A stretch of DNA of 64,000 bases. Origin: CAVTOO01 sp963736355 (lineage in GTDB: Bacteria > Pseudomonadota > Alphaproteobacteria > Rhizobiales > Xanthobacteraceae). Below, one piece after another: positions 26,465 to 36,653 of this stretch (within the stretch, counting starts at the first letter, position 1; the number at the start of each line of letters is the position of its first letter). Position numbers and translations under genes: made by a program. Where the stretch lies: contig CAVTOO010000007.1 of assembly GCA_963736355.1 (NCBI GenBank), forward strand, positions 434,001 to 498,000, read 5' to 3'. The notes under the pieces were generated by a model. The model was not told the origin of the DNA and did not search any database. It saw only the letters and a list, made by a program, of their open reading frames with translations.

Positions 26465-27210
26465 CTATCGCGCGTCCTTGAGCCGCACCAGCATCGCCTT
26501 GACGGCATCCATCGCGGCTGTGAGTTTCGCCGCATCGCGCGAGCGCACGACAAGGTTCGTGTTGGGGTTTCCGTTCTCGTCATAATAAGGATAGCTGCCG
26601 ATGATGGTGTCGGGATGAGCGGCCGCGATCTCGCGCAGCGGCGTGCCGACATCGCCTTCGCGCGCATCGGCCTTGACCGTGTCCGACAGCATCTTGACGC
26701 CGGTCTGCAAGACTTGGCGCGATGATGTCGAGCATCGCTGCATGATCGAGGGCACGCCGGCCATGACGATGACATTGCCGATCATGAAGCCCGGCGCCAG
26801 CACGACGACTCGTTGTGCGACCAGCGTCGCGCCGTCGGGAATGCGCGCCATGCGCAGCCGCGCTTCGTTCAGCTCGGCGCCGAAGCGCGCGCGCGGAAGC
26901 GCGCCACCACCTCGGGATGATGATCGATGGCGACGCCGAACGCCTTGGCGACGCTGTCGGCGGTGATGTCGTCATGGGTCGGGCCGATGCCGCCGGTGGT
27001 GAAGACATAGGTGTAGCGGGCGCGCAGCGCGTTGAGCGCGGCGACGATCTCGGCCTCCTCGTCGGAGACGACGCGCACTTCCTTCAGGTCGATGCCGATT
27101 GCGGTCAGGTAGTCGGCGATGTAGCCGATGTTCTTGTCCTTGGTCCGGCCCGACAGGATCTCGTCGCCGATGACGAGAATGGCAGCAGTTACAATAGGTT
27201 GCGTATTCAC
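26465..27210 (-). CDS. CinA/MoaB-type molybdopterin-binding domain protein, three indels
   Basis: GTG at 27210 opens MNTQPIVTAAILVIGDEILS, followed by GRTKDKNIGYIADYLTAIGID and the motif TTGGIGPTHDDITADSVAKAFG, the signature of the MoCF-biosynthesis fold in competence/damage-inducible protein CinA. The frame slips in a GC dinucleotide run near 26885 (two extra or one missing base), then one G is missing near 26738 and one T is extra near 26715. It ends DAVKAMLVRLKDAR, about 247 residues, so it lacks the CinA deamidase domain. Nucleotide pyrophosphatase activity is known for relatives. Confidence 0.88.
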
Positions 27211-27388
27211 GACAGACCTGTTCCCAATCGCAGGGGACGAAAGAGCCCCTTAACTCGCGCCATGCTAGACCTCCCGAAACAACTCATATTGCCACAGCAA
27301 TCATTTGTTCAGAAGGTGCCTGCCGTGACGAAGACGAAATCGCCTTCGGGCCTGCCGGCCGGCCACACTGCGAGATAATGCAGGCGCA

Positions 27389-28459
27389 ATGACTCCCTCC
27401 TCCACACTGCTCACGACCCGGATCTTGTTGCGCCGCGCGGCGATCCGTTGCGGGCTCGAAGCCATTGCCCTTGCACGCCCGGTGCTTCCGGATCTCTCCG
27501 GCCGCGGCGCGATCTTCACGCTGCATCACGTCCGCCCGCCGCGTTCCGAAAGTTTCCATCCGAACGCGTTGCTTGAAGTCACGCCGGAGTTCCTCTCCAC
27601 AGCGCTGGCAACGATCAAGGCCGCGGGCTTCACGCCGGTTCATGTCGATGAACTGCCCGAGCGCCTCGCCGACAAGAATGACACGCGCAAATTCGCAGCT
27701 TTCACGCTGGATGACGGCTGCCAGGACAATTTCGTTTATGCGCTCCCGGTCTTCCGCAAGCACAATGTCCCCTTCAGCGTCTTTGCCGCCGCGGGTTTTG
27801 TCGAGCGCACGCGCAGCATGTGGTGGCTGACAGTCGAGGAACTGGTCCGCAAACTTGAGGTCGTGCCGTTCGATTTCGGCGGCGGCGTGGAGCGTTTGCC
27901 CGCTGGCGATTTGATGGACAAGTTCGAAGCATTTCGTCGCCTGACGCACTATGCCGCGACGGTTGACGAGGACAAAGCCATCGCCGTCATCGATGAGACC
28001 GCGCGCAGGCATGGCATCGACCCGCTCGCCATTGTCGCACGCGAGACAATGGACCTCGCCACGTTGCGCGAAATCGCGGCTGATCCGCTGGCACGCATCG
28101 AGGCGCACACACTGACACATCCCGCATTGGCTCGTGTCAGCATTGAGCGGCTGATGCAGGAGATCACCGGTTCCGCCGACAAGGTCGAAGAATATGTCGG
28201 GCGCCGTCCGCGCGCGCTCGCCTACCCCTATGGCACGCCCGCCTCCGTCGGACCGCGCGAGTTCGAAGCGGCGCGCAAGGCCGGCTTTGCAGTGGCGATG
28301 ACGACCCAGCCCGGCATGCTGGGGGCCGACAGTATGTCTGCCCCGACGGCGCTGAGCCGTGTGTCTCTGAACGGCCACTACCAGCAAGCGCGCTATGTCT
28401 CCGCGCTGCTCACCGGCGTTCCGTTCCTCGCCCGCCCCAAAACGCGGCACGCGGCCTGA
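27389..28459 (+). CDS. Polysaccharide deacetylase (NodB-like)
   Basis: The 356-residue protein has the NodB fold: HHVRPP near residue 46, FTLDDGCQDN (the usual TFDDG Asp-Asp, with Leu for Phe), EAHTLTHPALAR as metal-binding SHTxxHP variant, and AYPYGTP as the RxxY/catalytic base region. It would remove acetyl groups from a polysaccharide or N-acylated substrate in the envelope; no obvious signal peptide is seen. It precedes the Anbu cluster on the same strand by 136 bases; a functional link is unproven. Confidence 0.9.
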   Translation: MTPSSTLLTTRILLRRAAIRCGLEAIALARPVLPDLSGRGAIFTLHHVRPPRSESFHPNALLEVTPEFLSTALATIKAAGFTPVHVDELPERLADKNDTRKFAAFTLDDGCQDNFVYALPVFRKHNVPFSVFAAAGFVERTRSMWWLTVEELVRKLEVVPFDFGGGVERLPAGDLMDKFEAFRRLTHYAATVDEDKAIAVIDETARRHGIDPLAIVARETMDLATLREIAADPLARIEAHTLTHPALARVSIERLMQEITGSADKVEEYVGRRPRALAYPYGTPASVGPREFEAARKAGFAVAMTTQPGMLGADSMSAPTALSRVSLNGHYQQARYVSALLTGVPFLARPKTRHAA

Positions 28460-28595
28460 TTTCTGGGCACGGTTAGGCTATCATTCAACCAATTGCCGCC
28501 TTTGACGCCGTTTCCCGGCGGCACACCGCTTGCTAGCCTTTGGTCCTGCGCGGGCCGGATCTCACCGGCCGCGTTCATACAGGTTGCGCGTCCGG

Positions 28596-30014
28596 ATGGG
28601 TGCTGCGTTTGACGAGATGAATGTTGGCGGCGGCCTGATACGGCCGGCGTACGAAGAATTGTCGCGCTGGCTCGCCGACACGCAAGCCGACACGCTCGAC
28701 TACCGCCGCAAGGAAGCCGAGCTTCTGTTCCGACGCATCGGTATTACCTTCGCCGTCTATGGCGAGGCCGAAGCGCAGGAACGACTGATCCCCTTCGATG
28801 TCATTCCGCGCATTCTCTCGGCCGGTGAATGGACCATCATCGAGCGCGGACTGAAGCAGCGCGTACGCGCGCTCAACATGTTCCTGCGCGACATCTATCA
28901 CGAGCGCGCCATTTTGCGCGCCGGGCTCATCCCCGAAGATCTGATCTTTCAGAATCCGGTGTTCCGCCCCGAAATGAACGGGCAGAACGTCCCTCACGAT
29001 ATCTACGTGCACATCGCCGGCATCGACATCGTGCGCGTCGATGCCGACAATTTCTATGTCCTCGAGGACAACGCCCGCACGCCCTCCGGGGTCTCCTACA
29101 TGCTGGAGAACCGCGAGATCATGATGCGGCTGTTCCCAGACCTGTTCGCGCGCCACCGCGTCGCGCCGGTCGAGAACTACACCAACGAACTCGCCGCCGC
29201 GCTGCGCTCCGTCGCACCGCTCACGACGAAAGCCGAACCGACAGTCGCCGTGCTGACGCCGGGTGTCTTCAACTCGGCCTATTACGAACACTCGTTCCTG
29301 GCCGACAAGCTCGGCGTCGAACTGGTTGAAGGCCGTGACCTCATCGTCAAGGAAGACATCGTCTACATGCGCACGACGCAAGGCTTGCAGCGCGTCGACG
29401 TCATCTACCGCCGTATCGACGATGACTTTATCGACCCGCTCGCGTTCCGCGCCGATTCCGCGCTCGGCGTGCCTGGCCTGATGGCTGCCTACATGGCCGG
29501 CAACGTCACGCTCGCCAATGCGGTCGGCACCGGCATCGCCGACGACAAGGCGATTTACAGTTACATGCCCGAGATCGTGAATTTCTATCTCGGCGAAAAA
29601 CCGATCCTCAACAACGTGCCGACCTGGCGCTGTCGCGATCCGAAAGATCTCGCCTATGTGCTCGACCATCTCCACGAACTGGTGGTGAAGGAAGTGCACG
29701 GTTCCGGCGGCTACGGCATGCTGATCGGCCCGGCGGCGACGAAAGCCCAGATTGAAACCTTCCGCCACAAGTTGAAACAGGACCCGGCGGGCTTCATCGC
29801 ACAGCCGACGCTGGCGCTCTCGACCTGCCCCACCTGCACGGAGGCCGGTCTGGCGCCGCGGCACGTCGACCTGCGCCCGTTCATTCTGACCGGCAGCAAA
29901 GGCAGCACGATCATTCCCGGCGGACTGACGCGCGTCGCAATGCGTGAGGGATCGCTCGTCGTCAACTCGAGCCAGGGCGGCGGAACAAAAGACACCTGGG
30001 TGCTGGATCGATGA
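28596..30014 (+). CDS. Circularly permuted type 2 ATP-grasp protein
   Basis: Start at 28596 (MGAAFDEMNVGGG...) is chosen because family members begin this way; 472 residues. Conserved blocks: RRIGITFAVYGE, RALNMFLRDIYHERAIL, NPVFRPEMNGQNVPHDIYVH, LEDNARTPSGVSYMLENR, and the ATP-grasp end VKEVHGSGGYGMLIGP with a final NSSQGGGTKDTWVL. Family proteins (DUF404/DUF407) are predicted peptide-bond or amide ligases. It is the first gene of the Anbu cluster and intact. Confidence 0.95.
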   Translation: MGAAFDEMNVGGGLIRPAYEELSRWLADTQADTLDYRRKEAELLFRRIGITFAVYGEAEAQERLIPFDVIPRILSAGEWTIIERGLKQRVRALNMFLRDIYHERAILRAGLIPEDLIFQNPVFRPEMNGQNVPHDIYVHIAGIDIVRVDADNFYVLEDNARTPSGVSYMLENREIMMRLFPDLFARHRVAPVENYTNELAAALRSVAPLTTKAEPTVAVLTPGVFNSAYYEHSFLADKLGVELVEGRDLIVKEDIVYMRTTQGLQRVDVIYRRIDDDFIDPLAFRADSALGVPGLMAAYMAGNVTLANAVGTGIADDKAIYSYMPEIVNFYLGEKPILNNVPTWRCRDPKDLAYVLDHLHELVVKEVHGSGGYGMLIGPAATKAQIETFRHKLKQDPAGFIAQPTLALSTCPTCTEAGLAPRHVDLRPFILTGSKGSTIIPGGLTRVAMREGSLVVNSSQGGGTKDTWVLDR

Positions 30015-30034
30015 GCATGATCCCGGAAATGGTG
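30015..30034. repeat. Remnant of a GCATGATC palindrome
   Basis: GCATGATCCCGGAAATGGTG resembles the left half of the repeat family. It fills the 27-base gap between the ATP-grasp and alpha-E genes. Short and degenerate. Confidence 0.4.
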
Positions 30035-30041
30035 CTCTAGC

Positions 30042-30983
30042 ATGCTGTCGCGCACCGCAGACAATCTTTACTGGATGGCGCGCTACGTCGAGCGCGCCGA
30101 ATACATGGCGCGCGCCATCGAGGCGACGCTGCGGCTGACATCGCTGCCGAGCGCCTATGTCGGGCAGACCAACGAATGGGAATTGGCGCTGCTGACTGCA
30201 GGCGTCGAAGAAGGCTTTGCCGAACACTACGACGAGGCGACCGAGCGCAATGTCGTCGAGTATCTGGCCTTCTCCACGGCCAATCCGTCCTCGATTCGCA
30301 ACTGCATCGAGATGGCACGCACCAATGCGCGCGCGGTGCGCACGGCGCTGACCACGGAGATGTGGAGCACCATCAACGGCGCCTGGATCGAACTGGGGCA
30401 ATGGTCGGGCGGCGCCGCGACCCGCGACGACCTCGATCGCTTTCTGCGTTTCGTGCAGGAAATCTCGCTGCGCTTCGACGGCTCCGCCTACCGCACCATG
30501 CTGCGCAACGATGCCTACTGGTTCTCAAGGCTCGGCCTGCACCTGGAACGCGCCGACAACACCGCGCGCATTCTCGACGTAAAATATCACGTGCTGCTGC
30601 CGGAGAGCGAACATGTCGGCGGACCGCTCGACTATTATCAATGGACGTCGATCCTGCGCTCGGTGTCGGCGCTCACCGCCTATAACTGGGTCTATCGCGA
30701 ATCCCTTAAACCCTGGCTGATCGCCGATCTCCTGATCCTCAACAACCAGTTGCCGCGGTCGCTGGCGGCCTCCTACTCCAATCTTGTGCTCAACCTCGAC
30801 CAGATCGGCGTCGCCTACGGCAAACAGGGCGCGGCGCAGCGTCACGCCCGCAGCATCCGCAATCGGCTCGATGGCAGCAAGATGAACCGGATTTTCCAGC
30901 AGGGACTGCACGAGTTCATTGAGGAATTCATCGGCGAGAACAACCAGCTTGGCGAACTCATTGCCAAACAATATCTGATGTAG
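30042..30983 (+). CDS. Alpha-E domain protein (DUF403)
   Basis: The 313-residue all-helical protein starts MLSRTADNLYWMARYVERAE, the family hallmark, and has LGLHLERADNTARILDVKYH and a C-terminal HEFIEEFIGENNQLGELIAKQYLM-type end. Alpha-E proteins always travel with the permuted ATP-grasp and transglutaminase genes; their biochemical role is unknown. It starts 28 bases after the ATP-grasp gene, in the same operon. Confidence 0.95.
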   Translation: MLSRTADNLYWMARYVERAEYMARAIEATLRLTSLPSAYVGQTNEWELALLTAGVEEGFAEHYDEATERNVVEYLAFSTANPSSIRNCIEMARTNARAVRTALTTEMWSTINGAWIELGQWSGGAATRDDLDRFLRFVQEISLRFDGSAYRTMLRNDAYWFSRLGLHLERADNTARILDVKYHVLLPESEHVGGPLDYYQWTSILRSVSALTAYNWVYRESLKPWLIADLLILNNQLPRSLAASYSNLVLNLDQIGVAYGKQGAAQRHARSIRNRLDGSKMNRIFQQGLHEFIEEFIGENNQLGELIAKQYLM

Positions 30984-31012
30984 CTACAGGTTTTGGACGA
31001 ATTGGACCGACC

Positions 31013-31840
31013 ATGCGGCTGCGCGTACATCACACGACGACCTATCGCTACGAGCCGCCGGCCGTCAGTGTCATTCAGATCCTGCGGCTGACACCGGGCA
31101 ACCATGACGGCCAGTATGTCGCCGAATGGCAGGTCGATGTCTCCGCCGATGCGCGGCTGACACAACGTCGCGATGCGTTCGGCAACATCACGCATGTCTT
31201 CACCGCCGACGGCCCGCTGTCCGAACTGGTCGTGCACGTCGATGGACAGGTCGACACGATGGATACCGGCGGCGTGCTGCGCGGAACCGATGAGCCTTTT
31301 CCGCCGAGCCTGTTCCTGCGGACGACGGAGTTGACGCAGGCCGACGACGCCATCACGGCATTTGCAAATGCGCTGCACAAGGAAGCCAAAGGCGACACGC
31401 TCGATTTCCTTCATCGCCTGATGAGCGCGCTGCATGCGCGCATGACCTTCGATATCGATCCGACCAATCCGGGAACGTCCGCGATCGAAGCTTTCGCGCT
31501 TGGGCGCGGCGTCTGTCAGGACTACGCGCATATTTTCGTCACCTGTGCGCGATTGCTCGGCGTCCCCGCCCGCTATGTCGCCGGGCATTTTTTCCGCGCC
31601 GACGGTGTTGTGTCCCAGGAGGCCGGCCACGCCTGGGCCGAGGCCTATGTGCCCAAGCTCGGTTGGGTCGGCTTCGATTCCGCCAACGAGCTCTGCGCCA
31701 CCGATGCCCATCTGCGCGTCGCGGTGGGCCTCGACTGCCTGGGCGCATCGCCCGTTCGTGGGACACGCTTTGGCGGCGGCAGCGAGACGTTGTCGGTTGC
31801 CGTCAGCGTCGATCAGGCCGGCCGGCAAAGCCAGTCTTGA
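31013..31840 (+). CDS. Transglutaminase-like peptidase of the Anbu cluster
   Basis: The 275-residue protein has the N-terminal beta region MRLRVHHTTTYRYEPPAVSV followed by a transglutaminase core with Cys168 (GVCQDYAHIF), His206 (AGHAWAEAYV) and Asp222 (WVGFDSAN). The cytoplasmic location is inferred from the lack of a signal peptide. The family is predicted to cleave or transfer amide bonds on the peptides made by the ATP-grasp partner. It is third in the operon, 29 bases after alpha-E. Confidence 0.95.
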   Translation: MRLRVHHTTTYRYEPPAVSVIQILRLTPGNHDGQYVAEWQVDVSADARLTQRRDAFGNITHVFTADGPLSELVVHVDGQVDTMDTGGVLRGTDEPFPPSLFLRTTELTQADDAITAFANALHKEAKGDTLDFLHRLMSALHARMTFDIDPTNPGTSAIEAFALGRGVCQDYAHIFVTCARLLGVPARYVAGHFFRADGVVSQEAGHAWAEAYVPKLGWVGFDSANELCATDAHLRVAVGLDCLGASPVRGTRFGGGSETLSVAVSVDQAGRQSQS

Positions 31841-31951
31841 TAAGCCAGTCCTGAATAAGGACGATTCCGCGGGAAATCCCCGGCCCGCCGATATTGATTG
31901 AATCCCGGCTGCATCGTAACAAAACATCCGGACAGTTTGGGACGTGGGACG

Positions 31952-32695
31952 ATGACTTATTGCTGCGGCATTCTAGTGCGTGACGGCCTCGTGATGATTG
32001 CCGACACGCGCACCAATGCCGGCCTCGACAACATCTCCACCTTTCGCAAGCTGCATGTATTTCGCACCCCCGGCGAGCGCGTGCTGGCCATCGCCTCCGC
32101 CGGCAATCTCGCCGTCAGCCAGTCGGTGATTTCCACCCTCAACGAGGGCATCGAGAATCCCGAGACCGGCGAGATCGAGACGCTTCTCAATGCGCCGACC
32201 ATGTTTCAGGCGGCGCAGCGCATCGGACGCGCCGTGCGACTGGTGCACGAAACCGACGGCAAGAATCTCGAAGCCGCCGACCTCAGTTTCGACGTGTCGT
32301 TTCTGTTCGGCGGCCAGATCAAGGGCAGCAAGATGCGCCTGTTCATGATCTATCCGGCCGGCAACTTTATCGAGTGCACCACCGACACGCCCTATCTGCA
32401 GATCGGTGAACACAAATACGGCAAGCCGGTGCTCGATCGCGCCATTCGCTACGATGTCGATCTCTACGACGCGCTCAAGATCGGATTGATCTCGATGGAC
32501 TCGACGATGCGCTCCAACCTCGGAGTCGGCATGCCGATCGATCTCATGGTCGTGAAGCCGGACGTCTGCGATCCCGATCTGGTTTACCGCATCGAAGCCG
32601 GTGAGCCCTATTACCACGACCTGCGCGAACGCTGGTCGGCGGCTCTGCGCGCCGCGCATCAGGGCATTCCACGCCCGCCCTATGGCGCCAACTGA
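31952..32695 (+). CDS. Anbu (proteasome-like) peptidase
   Basis: From ATG at 31952 the protein has 247 residues and begins MTYCCGILVRDGLVMIADTR, where Thr2 is the candidate N-terminal nucleophile after Met removal. The GLVMIADTRTNAG and LAIASAGNLAVSQS blocks match the ancestral beta-subunit (Anbu) branch of the proteasome/HslV superfamily. Anbu assembles into open ring or helical oligomers; substrates remain unknown. It closes the four-gene cluster and is intact. Confidence 0.95.
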   Translation: MTYCCGILVRDGLVMIADTRTNAGLDNISTFRKLHVFRTPGERVLAIASAGNLAVSQSVISTLNEGIENPETGEIETLLNAPTMFQAAQRIGRAVRLVHETDGKNLEAADLSFDVSFLFGGQIKGSKMRLFMIYPAGNFIECTTDTPYLQIGEHKYGKPVLDRAIRYDVDLYDALKIGLISMDSTMRSNLGVGMPIDLMVVKPDVCDPDLVYRIEAGEPYYHDLRERWSAALRAAHQGIPRPPYGAN

Positions 32696-32754
32696 TTAGC
32701 ATCTGAATATTATCTGATTTTCGACACCATAAAAAATCAAAACGGGAGGCCATC

Positions 32755-33507
32755 ATGTCGGCAGAAAAAATTGCGCTCGTCACCGGAGCAGGCACAGGCA
32801 TCGGCCGCGCCAGCGCGCTGGCGTTGATGAAGGCCGGATTCACCGTGGTTCTCGCCGGACGCCGCAAGGACAAGCTCGATGAAGTCGCAGCCGAGGGCAA
32901 GGCGGCTGGCGGCAAATCGCTGGCCGTCTCCGCCGACATGACAAGCGTCGAGTTGGTCGCCGCGTTGTTCAAGACCGTCAAGGATACCTATGGCCGGCTC
33001 GATGTGCTGTTCAACAATGCCGGCATGAGCGTCAAACGCGCCTCCATTGAAGATGTCGATATCGAGGAATGGAAGCGCGTCGTCGACACCAACCTCACCG
33101 GCCCGCTGCTGTGCACGCGCGAAGCCTTCCGCATCATGAAGGACCAGACACCGCAGGGCGGACGCATCATCAATAACGGCTCGATCTCCGCGCATGTGCC
33201 GCGTCCCTTCGCGGTCGGCTATACGGCAACCAAACACGCCATCACCGGATTGACCAAGGCGGCGGCGCTCGACGGACGCGCTTACGACATCGCTGTCGGC
33301 CAGATCGACATCGGCAATGCGCAGACTGAACTCTCCGCCAAACTCATCGCCGGCACGCCGCAGGCGGCAGCCCGCGCCGCCGAACCGCGCATGGACGTGA
33401 AGGATGTCGCCGACGCCGTCGTTTACATGGCGAACCTGCCGCTCGGCGCCAACGTGCTGTTCATGACCGTGATGGCGACAAAGATGCCGTTCGTCGGCCG
33501 CGGCTGA
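32755..33507 (+). CDS. SDR family oxidoreductase
   Basis: The 250-residue short-chain dehydrogenase starts behind GGGAGG. Motifs are TGAGTGIGRASAL (cofactor), NNAG (about residue 85), NNGSISAH with the catalytic Ser, and YTATK with Tyr and Lys. It ends ATKMPFVGRG, typical of a subgroup with the PFVGRG terminus. Substrate unknown. It follows Anbu by 59 bases but is probably not part of that system. Confidence 0.94.
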   Translation: MSAEKIALVTGAGTGIGRASALALMKAGFTVVLAGRRKDKLDEVAAEGKAAGGKSLAVSADMTSVELVAALFKTVKDTYGRLDVLFNNAGMSVKRASIEDVDIEEWKRVVDTNLTGPLLCTREAFRIMKDQTPQGGRIINNGSISAHVPRPFAVGYTATKHAITGLTKAAALDGRAYDIAVGQIDIGNAQTELSAKLIAGTPQAAARAAEPRMDVKDVADAVVYMANLPLGANVLFMTVMATKMPFVGRG

Positions 33508-33537
33508 CGGCAAGGTCAGTCAAACTTCGTGCCGCAA

Positions 33538-33837
33538 TCAGTGCAGCCGGAAGACGCCGGAGACCGCGCGCAATTCCGCCGGCTTGATCAGACGCGAATG
33601 CGCCACTGTCACGCCCAGTAACGGCCCGTCCAGCGAGCGTTGCCAGAAGGCCAGGAAGTCCTGCAGCGCCGGAAAATGCGGAAAGAGGTCGTAGTCCTGC
33701 CAGACGTAGCTTTGCAGGAGCCATTGGCGGTCGGGCCGTCGATAGAGGATCTCGGCGGTGGTCAGACCATAACCCTCGATCTGCTTGCGGAAATCCTTCG
33801 AGGCCCAATCCTTCGAAGCCAGTGCTTGCGAACCCAT
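33538..33837 (-). CDS. usg: Usg family protein
   Basis: The 99-residue protein contains DFRKQIEGYGLTTAEILYRR, WQDYDLFPHFPALQDFLAFW and RSLDGPLLGVTVAHSRLIKP, the recognisable Usg core. Usg is a small alphaproteobacterial protein often found near trp or asd genes; older annotations call it a possible phosphoribosylanthranilate isomerase subunit, without strong evidence. The N-terminal residues up to KDF are variable. Confidence 0.92.
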   Translation of the reverse strand: MGSQALASKDWASKDFRKQIEGYGLTTAEILYRRPDRQWLLQSYVWQDYDLFPHFPALQDFLAFWQRSLDGPLLGVTVAHSRLIKPAELRAVSGVFRLH

Positions 33838-33989
33838 GCGCGAATCTCCTTCTCGGTTGGAAGTTCACGCGGATATTCAAGCAAGAGCAATGCCAATTTT
33901 CCAATAACGCCTTTTGATTCAATGCGTTAGCAGCATCCCCATGCGACTGCTGACAGCGCTCGGGGCGTTAACCTTCCTTAAAGCCCGCG

Positions 33990-34016
33990 CTGGCACCCGG
34001 CCGCAGGGAGTGCCAA
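33990..34016 (+). promoter_or_regulatory. Degenerate CIRCE element (HrcA operator)
   Basis: CTGGCACCC (33990-33998), nine bases, GAGTGCCAA (34008-34016). The spacing is exactly that of CIRCE and the right arm is perfect; the left arm differs from TTGGCACTC at two positions. It lies about 150 bases before groES, upstream of the inferred promoter. Confidence 0.55.
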
Positions 34017-34033
34017 AAAGTTTCCGCAGCGCC

Positions 34034-34061
34034 TTGCACGGCAGGAAGCACTGCCTTATGT
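34034..34061 (+). promoter_or_regulatory. Probable groESL promoter
   Basis: TTGCAC (34034-34039), a 16-base spacer and TTATGT (34056-34061) lie directly upstream of the near-consensus CIRCE. Transcription would begin near 34068, placing the CIRCE at the start of the transcript as is usual for HrcA-controlled groESL. The rest of the 33838-34146 gap holds no gene. Confidence 0.4.
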
Positions 34062-34076
34062 CGAGGTCAGTCGGAG

Positions 34077-34103
34077 TTGGCACTCTTGAGTTCTGACTGC
34101 TAA
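34077..34103 (+). promoter_or_regulatory. CIRCE element (HrcA operator) of groESL
   Basis: TTGGCACTC (34077-34085), nine bases, GACTGCTAA (34095-34103). It differs from the consensus TTAGCACTC/TTGGCACTC-N9-GAGTGCTAA by one base in the right arm. It ends 43 bases before the groES start codon and predicts repression by HrcA and heat induction. Confidence 0.88.
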
Positions 34104-34146
34104 TTCCGAAAAATCCGAATTCTTTGAACAACTTAGGAGAATAGCG

Positions 34147-34461
34147 ATGAAGTTCCGTCCGCTTCACGACCGCGTCGTCGTCAAGCGCATCGATGCCGAG
34201 GAGAAGACTGCCGGCGGGATCATCATTCCCGATACGGCGAAAGAAAAGCCTCAGACGGGCGAAGTCGTCGCCGTCGGCCCGGGTGGCCGCGACGAAGCCG
34301 GCAAGCTGATCCCGATCGACGTCAAGGTCGGCGACAAGGTGCTGTTCGGCAAGTGGTCGGGCACCGAGGTCAAGATCGACGGTCAGGAACTCCTGATCAT
34401 GAAGGAGAGCGACGTCATGGGCGTTCTGGATGGCGACGCCAGCAAGAAGAAAGCCGCCTGA
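34147..34461 (+). CDS. groES: Co-chaperonin GroES
   Basis: The 104-residue protein starts MKFRPLHDRVVVKRIDAEEK behind TTAGGAGA and contains the mobile loop TAGGIIIPDTAKEKP and the VGDKVLFGKWSGTEVKIDGQ segment. It caps GroEL and works with it in ATP-driven folding. It is the first gene of the CIRCE-controlled operon; a repeat separates it from groEL. Confidence 0.99.
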   Translation: MKFRPLHDRVVVKRIDAEEKTAGGIIIPDTAKEKPQTGEVVAVGPGGRDEAGKLIPIDVKVGDKVLFGKWSGTEVKIDGQELLIMKESDVMGVLDGDASKKKAA

Positions 34462-34464
34462 TCC

Positions 34465-34560
34465 GTCCTCGTCCTGAGGAGCGCGAAGGCGCGTCTCGAA
34501 GGCGAACAAATCACATCTCATCCTTCGAGACGCGATGCGCGCATCGTCTCAGGATGAGAC
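34465..34560. repeat. GAGACGC-type repeat between groES and groEL
   Basis: The stretch contains CTCGTCCTGAGGAGCGCGAA, GCGCGTCTCGAAGGCG and CATCCTTCGAGACGCGATGC then ATCGTCTCAGGATGAG. The two CTGAG/CTCAG and CGTCTCGAAGG/CCTTCGAGACG halves form an imperfect hairpin. It belongs to the type seen at 25800-25904. It nearly fills the 119-base groES-groEL spacer. Confidence 0.7.
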
Positions 34561-34580
34561 CGACAACCAAGGAATCAAAC

Positions 34581-36210
<1,630 letters not shown>

Positions 36211-36222
<12 letters not shown>

Positions 36223-36305
36223 GAAGTCCATTCGCATCATCTAGACATGCAAAGTGCGTCAATGGACGGCCCTTCTTCAGTGCGAAAGTTCGAGCATCCC
36301 GGGCC
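36211..36305 (+). terminator. Hairpin over the groEL stop and downstream T run
   Basis: ATGGACTTC (36211-36219) and GAAGTCCAT (36223-36231) form a perfect inverted repeat with the TAA stop as its centre. Downstream GGCCC (36269-36273) could pair with GGGCC (36301-36305), which is followed by TTTTTCG. The second has a short stem and long loop. One or both probably end the groESL transcript. Confidence 0.4.
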
Positions 36306-36389
36306 TTTTTCGTTAGCAATGCATTATCCGTGACAGCCCTATGGGTGAACCTTGTCGCACTCGATGACGACTGACCAAAGGGGACGGCG

Positions 36390-36653
36390 TTGGGAGACGC
36401 AGAATGCAGAATATTCCGCCTTTTGGCCGGTGCGATTGGCACCTTTGTTACGCTGGCGGCCCTGTCAGGCATGACAGCCCCCGCGCAGGCCCTCTTCATC
36501 AATTCGCCGACGGCGCAGGCCTCCCACATCGGCGTGAAGCCCTATATGCGCATTCCGGTTGGCTCGCGCGGCGAGGCAGCCGCGCTCAAGGCCGATCAGG
36601 ATGCGGCCAAGCTTGCGGCGCAGCCCCGGAAAAAGGGCCGCAAAGCGCATTGA
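36390..36653 (+). CDS. Small secreted protein of unknown function
   Basis: The 87-residue frame begins with TTG at 36390 behind AAGGGGA. A signal peptide (LLAGAIGTFVTLAALSGMTAPAQA) precedes a basic mature part (LFINSPTAQASHIGVKPYMR, ending RKKGRKAH). An overlapping frame starting at 36404 has no protein-like character. No family recognised. Confidence 0.6.
   Translation: MGDAECRIFRLLAGAIGTFVTLAALSGMTAPAQALFINSPTAQASHIGVKPYMRIPVGSRGEAAALKADQDAAKLAAQPRKKGRKAH

Noticed and set aside
28575..30401. 608-codon open frame on the minus strand
   Set aside because: It is antisense to the intact ATP-grasp and alpha-E genes and its composition (Arg/His/Asp-rich, no domain) is that of a high-GC mirror frame.
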